From contig CM045732.1 of NCBI GenBank assembly GCA_024760905.1, positions 60,169,996 through 60,233,995 of the forward strand: a stretch of 64,000 nt of DNA, in the 5' to 3' direction. Shown here in pieces: positions 59,575-64,000 of the stretch (within the stretch, counting starts at the first letter, position 1; every line of letters begins with the position of its first letter). The stretch comes from Plotosus lineatus. Its lineage: Eukaryota > Chordata > Actinopteri > Siluriformes > Plotosidae. The notes beneath the pieces are model-generated. The model searched no databases, was not told the DNA's origin, and saw only the letters and a list, made by a program, of their open reading frames with translations. Position numbers and translations under genes: made by a program.

Positions 59575-62334
59575 ATTTTATCATATAGCCTTTCGATGAC
59601 ATACATACATCACTAGAAGTCTGTTGGGTGTGTGTGTGTGTGTGTGTGTGAGGCAGGTTCACCCTAACGCAGAGCGTCCCGCTCATTTGAAATTGAAGAT
59701 GTACGAGTTTGCTGGGCGTGTGGTGGGGAAGTGTTTATACGAGTCAGCTTTAGGAGGAGCCTACAAGCAGCTGGTGCGAGCCAGGTTCACTCGCTCATTC
59801 CTGGCCCAGATCATCGGTCTACGCATGAACTACAAGGTGATCCATAAATGGATGAATTACATTTTCTCTTTGTGTAAAATGCTGCTTTTTCTGTCAGTGC
59901 AAAGTGAGCCATCTTTGATGACACAAAACTCTTTTAAAAAGTAAGCAATATCAAGTAATATCTTGTCCCAGAGACCTTCCACCACATTAAGTGTTGGCAG
60001 TTTGTTGAGTTATAACAGAAAAAAAGACACGACAACAATTATCTATTAAATAGGCAACGTGCACGAGGAGATACTACTGTGTGTTCTTTGGATGTTATCC
60101 AGAAGAATAATTATTATAATATTTTTTTACAATTTACTTTCCACTTGTGCTTTTTTTTTAAAGGTTTAAAACATCTAAAACAATTACTTATACTGTTACA
60201 TTTTTTCCTGTATAGCACTTTTTACAACTGACATCATCACAAAACAGCTTTACACACAAAAAAATAATTTGATAGAGAATTTAAACATTTCTCTATAAAA
60301 CTGACTCATCTCCAATGAGAAAGACTGTGGTGACGGCGGCAAGAAAAAACTCCCTCAGACGACATGAGGAAGAAACTTTGAGAAGAACCAGACTCAAACG
60401 GGAAAACCCATCCTCATTCGGGTGAAACCAGATTAAAAACACAAACCATGTAGTAGAAATGTCACTATAGTTTAACACGAAGTGTAGCTGGATGTCTTTT
60501 AACTGCAATGGTATTTGTAGTCCTAAATTGTTTCAGTGAAAGATTATATATCACCAGCATTGAAGTAATCTTCGCAGATTCTGAGTGTATATTTAGGTCA
60601 TATTGAACATCGTGAACAGGAGCAAGGGGCTTCTAAGAGGAGAACTCTAACCAGTAGTAACACATCAGGATATATTATAGGATTCACAAAGCAGAAGGAT
60701 AAGGATAACTCATATCTCTGAAGTAGCATGTGTACCTCAACAAAATCAGAGAGCGCAAGAGAGATGGTCATAACAAAGCTAAAAAAAACAGTTAATTAGT
60801 GCTAAATGCAAACACCCCTGCATGAGTGACTATGATAGCTTGACTAAAAGGAGAACCAGAAGGAAGACAGACATGAAGGCACCCTGTGGCATGACAGAAT
60901 GAATCACTCAACTGTCAACCGACCTGGGTAAGCATGCAAGAGTGAGGGAGTGCCAACATCCAAACATCACAGTTTACCACAGAACTGGATGTCACTGAAT
61001 AGTCCCTGAGATAGAAAGTCAATGTCTTTGGAGCTGGAGTTGGAGCTGTTTTAGTGTATCCTACTCTGGAACATAACAAACTGACTAAATGAAAATTTGT
61101 ATGGTTAATTTATACATATTTTATGAATTATTACGGAAACAAATCTTGTGAGCTATGTGAATTCTGCAAGGAGTGTATAAGTGCTGTATAACAATGTGCT
61201 TTAGTATATACTACACGGAAACATAAAGCCATGTTTTCTAGGAATGTCTTTTGAAACTTGTAATTTTAGTATATACTACACAGAAACACAAGTAAAGCAA
61301 AGCGGTCTCCATTTTTAAAACATTATCCACTTGGGATAATGTCTATTTATTCCAGTCAGATTAAGTAATTTCCATTTATTGTATAGTAAAACACTATAGA
61401 AACTCTCTATTACTGAGAAATAGTTTGGACTTTGGAAAACTTTGGAGCGACCAGAAGGGCAATGCCCAACTTTTATAAGGGCCTGTGGAGGCTCTTGCTC
61501 TGTTTCACTCCTCCGTTCATTTTTTTTTTGTTTGTTTACATACAGCAACAGTTTCTGTCATGGGTGTTTACGTGATTTGTATTAAAGTGCATAGTCCTGG
61601 ATAAACTCATGTATATTGTTTCTGAGAGAAGTAAAGCCTGTTTGTTTTATTTTATGCATCTGACTGTTTTTAATTACGGTTTGCTATGGCAGTACTTTGA
61701 GACCGACGATCCAGAGTTCTACAAAACAAAAGTCTGCTTTATCTTAAAAAATGACGTGAGCGAAATGGACCTTGTGTTTGCTGAGGAAAAGTACAGCAAG
61801 TCAGGACAACTGGAAAAGGTGAGCCTCAACCAAATGACTGCTTTATAACATCATCTTACTAAAGAAACACAAACAAATGTTTTTACTTCGAACTTACTTA
61901 TCATTGATCTTTAAGAGTAGAGTGATGCAGAAATTGGAAGTTGAATGGATGAGAATTAGTTTGTTGTAAAGTGCATTTTAAAGACTTGGGGGGTGTAGTT
62001 ATACTGTCGCTGGAAATGTATAGTTATTGATCTGTGTGTTATCTGACCTCGTCGTGATATGATCTTTCCAGGTGGTGGAGCTGATATCAGGTGGTGCTCA
62101 AATTGCCGTCACTAACGAGAATAAGATTCATTACCTGAATCTGCTCGCTCAATATCGACTGGCCAGTCAAGTGAGAGATGAAGTGGAGCACTTCCTCAAA
62201 GGTCTGAGCTCTTTAAGCAGAAACTTTGCGCTATGATTGTGTTCAGATTTAACTAAGGTGTTTTGTCATTCCTAGGTTTGAATGAACTTGTTCCTGAGAA
62301 CCTTCTAGCCATATTTGATGAAAATGAGTTGGAG
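36100..62334 (+). CDS. arel1: AREL1, HECT E3 ubiquitin ligase (3' end outside window)
   Basis: Eighteen coding exons, all phase-consistent: 36100-36247, 36511-36679, 43982-44202, 44640-44711, 44929-45155, 47674-47911, 48349-48518, 48888-49068, 55131-55375, 56143-56220, 56310-56451, 56537-56658, 56750-56825, 56931-57040, 59657-59836, 61693-61818, 62072-62201 and 62276-62334, 898 residues so far. AREL1 (KIAA0317) ubiquitinates IAP antagonists such as SMAC and HtrA2 and so resists apoptosis. From residue 199 (MFYVIGG, 44696) the match to human is close: membrane segment, filamin-type repeat (exons 47674-48518), KVKKPKKVYCY linker and HECT N lobe (FQDEEALDWGGPRREW, YEFAGRVVGKCLYES, LNELVPENLLAIFDENELE). 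About 123 residues including the catalytic Cys (HTCFNQLCLP in human) lie past base 64000. Residues 1-198 form an N-terminal extension with a hydrophobic anchor (LLTLIFCSVSWIFFW) and two SAM-like segments. Confidence 0.94.
36680..38024. other. arel1 intron, 5' part
   Basis: No exon. It has CACACACACAG near 36984, an ATT tandem at 37453-37480 and a T run near 37562. Nothing else was recognised. Confidence 0.4.
38025..38140 (-). mobile_element. RTE LINE fragment
   Basis: The - strand encodes KTEYMCVNDKNPRGTVRLQG and EITKVKDFKYF, matching the same part of the larger RTE copy at 40565-40680. Both ends are truncated. Confidence 0.85.
38328..39955 (+). mobile_element. Family-2 SINE interrupted by a 1.3-kb DNA transposon
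   Basis: Left half 38328-38502: the tRNA-like head GGTGGTGTGGTGGTTAGGG, B box GTTCAAATCCC and CGAGCAAGGTCTTAACCAC. Right half 39838-39955: AACCTGCGATGGACCAGC, AACCGGGGATAAGCCCCGG. The uninterrupted order is seen in copies at 42732-43028, 50727-50980 and 63373-63676. Confidence 0.88.
38503..39837. mobile_element. DNA transposon of unassigned family, 4-bp target duplication
   Basis: Terminal inverted repeats ACATACYTGCCAAC at each end, flanked by AACC at 38499-38502 and 39838-39841; the empty site is read from intact SINE copies. Length is 1335 bp. A frame near 38955-39075 reads MVRTLMKEEESCVSEIDKD then KFKWEWLEKTVKFEL, a possible captured or transposon protein piece with no family I can name. 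T run at 39387-39402. Confidence 0.75.
40003..40992 (-). mobile_element. 5'-truncated RTE-type LINE, reverse transcriptase C-terminal half
   Basis: The - strand encodes an RTE-clade reverse transcriptase: VAEKYVRVLQDMHKRCKTVV, the QGSALSPFLFA block, the catalytic box FADDIL, KTEYMCMNDKDPRGTVRLQG, then EHIRGTAHVRRFGDKIREAR, LRWFGHIQRRDSEYI and GRRPRGRPRR. One stretch is open but frameshifts separate the parts. The 3' tail contains GATGATTCGCTGTGGCGACC and AGCCGAAAGGAGAAG. The adjacent (TA)n and doubled ATAAATTTCCCTTTA at 40993-41048 may mark the insertion end. Confidence 0.9.
41286..41423 (+). CDS. Candidate 45-codon single-pass membrane peptide
   Basis: ATGATG at 41286 opens a frame starting MMELDSSLLLTILGYTG and containing SCLLFLAFFLEVLLL, a strongly hydrophobic membrane-like span, then the polar tail NQDKEVTKGKLN and a stop. 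A pyrimidine-rich acceptor-like CCTGTTTGTTCAG precedes it by about 25 bases. It lies in an arel1 intron on the same strand and could be an alternative exon, a retrocopy or chance. I recognise no family. Confidence 0.2.
   Translation: MMELDSSLLLTILGYTGVSCLLFLAFFLEVLLLNQDKEVTKGKLN
42178..42537 (-). mobile_element. Family-1 SINE with perfect 17-bp target duplication
   Basis: GTTCTATAAAGCACAGT occurs at 42161-42177 and 42538-42554, exactly bounding an inverted full-length family-1 SINE (tail CTTTCGGCTTTTTCCC on the left, head complement CTAGACCACCACTGCCC on the right). The perfect duplication suggests a young insertion. Confidence 0.95.
42732..43028 (-). mobile_element. Family-2 SINE, full length
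   Basis: The right edge CCGCTACGCCACCAGCCC is the complement of the tRNA-like head, GGATTTGAACACACAACC the complement of its B-box region, and the left part CTTATCCCCGGTTTCC the tail. It lies in the arel1 intron before exon 43982-44202. Confidence 0.85.
43722..43925 (+). mobile_element. Tc1-family 5' remnant beside arel1 exon
   Basis: ACTCACTGACCGCTTTATTA, GAAACACCTGTGCGCC and GACCATGGCATGATTG follow the start of a very common fish Tc1 element. It ends about 55 bases before the arel1 exon at 43982, so insertion came close to that acceptor without disturbing it. Confidence 0.7.
45249..45879 (+). mobile_element. DNA-transposon fragment, SINE-free relative of 918-1893
   Basis: It begins ACAGTGATACCTCAGCTAACG and shares long blocks with 918-1893 (GAAACAATTATTCCTATAAG, GGTGGTGCGTAACRGAGG, GAGGAAAGGCTCATKGTGA) but lacks the SINE. 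Similarity ends at AGTGCAGTAAACACTAT. It lies directly after arel1 exon 44929-45155. Confidence 0.75.
45880..47420. other. arel1 intron with repeat scraps
   Basis: A Tc1-type end, GAGTTGCATAAGTATTCACC, stands at about 46064-46085. ACCGTATTTTTTCGGACC at 46611 begins a hAT-type MITE-like stretch. GTCGTAAGTTGGAGG (46828) and CAGTCGTAAGTCGGA (46966) are small related pieces. No exon is visible. Confidence 0.45.
47430..47620 (+). repeat. Dispersed repeat shared with 62819-63030
   Basis: TACAGCTTAGCATCTAATCAG, GCAGTTATGTACAGAT, AATAGTCATGTACCGATTA and GTAAAGGTGAGAATAAAT recur in the same order at 62819-63030. No ORF. Possibly a LINE 3' tail. Confidence 0.7.
49510..50362 (+). mobile_element. Family-1 SINE variant interrupted by a MITE
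   Basis: The head GGGCATTGGTGGCCTGGTGG and B box GGTTCAAGCCCC lead through TAACTGGGTTATCAAAGG and CTGGTGAGCTGTCCAGG to 49806, then the MITE 49807-50330, then the residual SINE end TAATTGGGATTACAAAAAAA with TGAATG units. Confidence 0.8.
49807..50330. mobile_element. MITE with TA target site, containing a SINE 3' piece
   Basis: The left end CCGTATTTGACGTAATAAGC and right end ATCACGTCGAATAGGG are inverted copies; TA lies on both sides (49805-49806, 50331-50332). Inside, 50011-50080 is the 3' tail of a family-1 SINE (CGTGCGAATCAGATGATTCG, GGGAAAAAGCTGAAAGG), giving three levels of nesting. Confidence 0.75.
50727..50980 (-). mobile_element. Family-2 SINE with 11-bp target duplication
   Basis: AGGTGTGTATA at 50716-50726 and 50981-50991 bounds an inverted family-2 SINE (head complement CACTACACCACCGGCACC, body CCATCGCAGGTTACCTTCCC). 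Confidence 0.9.
50992..52238. other. arel1 intron, no gene seen
   Basis: Repeated phrases such as CTATTTATCAAGAACTGCTCGG (compare CTATTTCTCAGGAACTCCTAGG at 50651) hint at an older duplicated element around 50520-51260. A GT/GTAT tract lies at 51372-51400. Confidence 0.35.
52240..52435 (+). mobile_element. Family-1 SINE, truncated
   Basis: The head GTGTCACGGTGGTAGGG, B box GGTTCAAGCCCC and body GTAAAAGAACCGTTGCTGAC are present, then the element breaks off. A SINE tail (ATCTGGCAAGTTGTCTAGGG) reappears at about 54075-54165 after the pogo-type element. Confidence 0.75.
52530..54042. mobile_element. Pogo/Tigger-type element with internal inverted arms
   Basis: Ends CAGTAGGCCCTCGTTATTTG and the inverted ...AAGGTCCTACTG are flanked by TA. 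Inside, 52871-52993 and 53727-53881 are inverted copies of each other and each reads toward a transposase-like C terminus (SEETTVSSEVPEE). Between them lies a 121-bp direct repeat (53161-53400). The internal palindrome suggests a fold-back made from two copies. Confidence 0.75.
53161..53400. repeat. Two 121-bp direct repeats
   Basis: Both units start CTATAAACACAAACTGCATG and contain GAATGTGAGGCGTTTG then CAGGTGACACACG. The second unit starts at 53282. They lie between the inverted arms of the pogo-type element. Confidence 0.9.
54405..54790. repeat. LINE-tail-like stretch and AAT-rich tract
   Basis: AAGATAAGATAATACTTTATT followed by CTCGGAGGAAATTTTGG is a phrase common at ends of fish LINE/L2 copies. 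A tandem (AAT)n tract with GAT units follows at 54627-54700. Confidence 0.5.
58410..59250 (+). mobile_element. Tc1 transposon, 3' two-thirds with open transposase frame
   Basis: 58423-58968 encodes 181 residues of a Tc1 transposase C-terminal region without a stop. It has VMVWGAMSAVGVGPLCFIKG, the second catalytic Asp in FQHDLTPAHSAK and the catalytic Glu in WPANSPDLNPIENLW, 34 residues apart (DD34E), ending AVISAKGFPTKY. The N-terminal DNA-binding part and first Asp are missing upstream, so it is not autonomous. The 3' non-coding end runs to GCTAAATTTTTGAGAAGGAA. It lies in an arel1 intron. Confidence 0.92.
59283..59395. repeat. MITE fragment with (GT)n expansion
   Basis: TTACTTCACGGAATTCAGTGG and CCGTGGAAAGTGAGAAATCC match the right half of the MITE at 4254-4636, with a (GT)n tract at 59307-59347 between them. 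Confidence 0.65.
59500..59656. repeat. (AT)n and (GT)n tracts abutting an arel1 acceptor
   Basis: (AT)n 59501-59561, (GT)n 59562-59573, then (TG)n 59627-59650 followed at once by AGGCAG and arel1 exon 59657. There is no ordinary pyrimidine run before the acceptor. Confidence 0.95.
60215..60680. repeat. Dispersed repeat, second copy of 21318-21770
   Basis: The order CAGCTTTACACA, AAAAAACTCCCTCAG, AACCCATCCTCATTCGG, TATATCACCAGCATTGAAG and GGAGAACTCTAACCAG parallels 21318-21770. No ORF remains. Confidence 0.7.
60681..61692. other. arel1 intron, no gene seen
   Basis: A direct repeat TTAGTATATACTACACRGAAAC occurs at about 61201 and 61267. The rest is unassigned intron up to the acceptor of exon 61693-61818. 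Confidence 0.4.
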
Positions 62335-62629
62335 GTAAGCCTGACAAATCTTTTATGATGCTTTGTGTCGATACATTATAGCTACATTTGAGATCTCGGC
62401 CTTTTTGCATTCAAGGACCCCATGACCAATAAAGTGCCGTGCCAAAAAAAAATAACATCACGCACACGGACCATGTTTGGCCTTGAATACATGATTATAG
62501 TGTATAATCACCATGGCTTGGGGGGGGGGGCAACATCACATGTGAGCAACATCACAACATTTACATTTATGTTGATCCGGAGTTTTCATTTTAACCGACT
62601 TCTTGAAATGACAATGGGAAAATCGAACC

Positions 62630-62760
62630 ACTTCATGAAGTCTCCTCCAGAACATCCCAAAGCCTTTCAATTGGGTTAAGGTCAGGATTCTGTGGTGCCA
62701 GTTAATGTGCGAAAATATTTTCTCATGCTCCCTGAACCTCTCTGTCACTATTTGAGTCCC
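62630..62760 (-). mobile_element. Tc1 transposase remnant
   Basis: The + strand phrase CAGAACATCCCAAAGCCTTT followed by TTGGGTTAAGGTCAGGATTC is the antisense of a Tc1 transposase region. It is decayed. Confidence 0.6.
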
Positions 62761-62818
62761 AATTTTATATTGGATTAGATTAGATTGGATTCAACTTTAT
62801 GATCATTATACATGTATA

Positions 62819-63030
62819 AATACAGGGTAGCGATATACAGTTTAGCATCCAATCAGAAGTGCAGAGAGCCGCAAGTGCAATGTATGTGCAGTACTGTGTT
62901 TACAGTTAGAAGCAGTTATGTAGAGATGAGGGCAGTGTAAAAGGTGGGAATAGTCATGTCCAGATTATGTACAAATAAATTGTGAGCAGTTATGTACAGA
63001 TATGGAGAGCGTAAAGGTGAGAATAAATGA
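62819..63030 (+). repeat. Dispersed repeat, second copy of 47430-47620
   Basis: It shares AGTTTAGCATCCAATCAGA, GCAGTTATGTAGAGATGA, ATAGTCATGTCCAGATTATG and GTAAAGGTGAGAATAAATG in order with 47430-47620. Confidence 0.7.
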
Positions 63031-63274
63031 ACATTCACATCTGTGCCATTGGGGGGGCTTTTGTTCATGAGATAACATGGTCATGCAGTACATTCACTTT
63101 GTCAGCTGCTTCAATGTTACCGAGCAGTTTTAGCTGGGCACTGTATATGTAATGCTTAACAAATGTATTTGACCACTTTTATAATGCACATATTTTTTAA
63201 ATGTTTAGTAGTCACATTTTGTGTTTATGAGTTGAGGAAAGAAAATTTTACAGATCACTTAAGTATAAAACGCC

Positions 63275-63720
63275 CTGCGATGACCTGGCGAACTGTCCAG
63301 TATTTACCCCACCCTTGCCCAGGGTCGACTTAGGTAGACGCCAGCCTGCCCACAACCCTAATTAGCATTAAGGTATGTAAGTCTCTTGGGCTTTTTACAC
63401 CCAAACCTACTGGCTCATCAGGCCGGTGCTTACCCCCGGTTTCCATAGCGCAAAGCTTCCAGGAGTTCAACTCCTGGATGGGATGCTAGTCCATCGCAGG
63501 TTACCTTCCCAGTATATTTTTAATAGTACCCATTTATACTGCCAGGTGAACAGAGGCATACATGTGGTTAAGACCTTGCCCAGGGGTCTTTAGCATAGTA
63601 GGGGTCTATTGGGATTTGAACACACAACCTTCCAATCATGAGCACAGCACCCTAACCACCACGCCACTAGTCCCACCTAATTAGCATTAAGTGGATTAGA
63701 ACGTGAATAAAGGAATGAAT
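63275..63720 (+). mobile_element. SINE tail carrying a nested family-2 SINE
   Basis: A family-1-type tail (GATGACCTGGCGAACTGTCC, CCTAATTAGCATTAAG) is interrupted by an inverted family-2 SINE at 63373-63676. CTAATTAGCATTAAG is duplicated at 63358-63372 and 63677-63691. After it the host tail resumes with GTGGATTAGAACGTGAATAA. Confidence 0.9.
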
Positions 63721-64000
63721 GACTTCAGAGTAAAGTACAGAATTCAAAAGGAAACTCTTTAGTGTTTTGTTTTGTATTGCCTTTTTTTGGCCTGGATAAT
63801 AGCGAGCATACTTGTTTTAAAATATTTCCTCCAGTGTTTCTAGCACTGTGTTCCAGATTGTTTGTAACTCTTTCCAGGGACTGTTTTCGAAGGAAACCTG
63901 GAAACCTTGGTGTGATCAATTCCGGAGTGAATTAAATGCTATATTTGTTCAGATGGATTTCAATCTGCAGTCCTGTCCAGTCCATCAATTCCAGTTCCAG
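63721..64000. other. Right edge, arel1 intron
   Basis: No arel1 exon is found between 62335 and the window end; the exon continuing after FDENELE lies outside. Confidence 0.5.

Overview
This window is vertebrate nuclear DNA from a ray-finned (teleost) fish. Four recognisable vertebrate genes have small spliced exons with GT-AG junctions. The rest is introns packed with Tc1 and Tigger/pogo DNA transposons, tRNA-derived SINEs, RTE-type LINE pieces and AT/GT microsatellites of fish type. The repeat mixture would suit a catfish-like genome, but I cannot fix the species from sequence alone.

Layout. (1) 663-6833, + strand: the 3' part of angel1, an EEP-family nuclease/phosphatase; its 5' exons lie before base 1. 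(2) 11488-27333, - strand: vash1 (vasohibin-1, tubulin tyrosine carboxypeptidase), seven coding exons, convergent with angel1. (3) 29234-34505, - strand: fcf1 (PIN-domain protein of the small-subunit processome), eight coding exons, the first carrying only the ATG. (4) 36100-62334, + strand: arel1 (HECT ubiquitin ligase), divergent from fcf1 across a short shared promoter. Eighteen coding exons are visible and the last part of the HECT domain lies beyond base 64000. I joined all exons by hand and the reading phase is consistent at every junction.

From my knowledge of the human map, FCF1/AREL1 and ANGEL1/VASH1 are two neighbouring pairs about 2 Mb apart on 14q24.3; here all four sit within 64 kb. 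The four genes do not form a pathway; they share only linkage and, for fcf1/arel1, a promoter region.

Most notable: (a) arel1 has an open, phase-consistent 198-residue N-terminal extension spread over four exons upstream of the Met that I recall as the start of the 823-residue human protein. It holds a predicted membrane anchor, two SAM-like segments and an extra hydrophobic segment, and it is preceded by a three-codon upstream ORF whose stop overlaps the start (TGATG). (b) Part of vash1 exon 1 with flanking intron and SINE sequence is duplicated in inverted orientation inside vash1 intron 5 and was later hit by a Tigger element. (c) A SINE family and an RTE LINE present in the same window share a 3' tail. 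(d) There are several nested insertions with clear target-site duplications, a near-perfect 34-bp foldback, and a splice acceptor whose pyrimidine tract is replaced by a (TG)n repeat. I saw no prokaryotic system, CRISPR array, canonical tRNA/rRNA gene or virus-like gene cluster.
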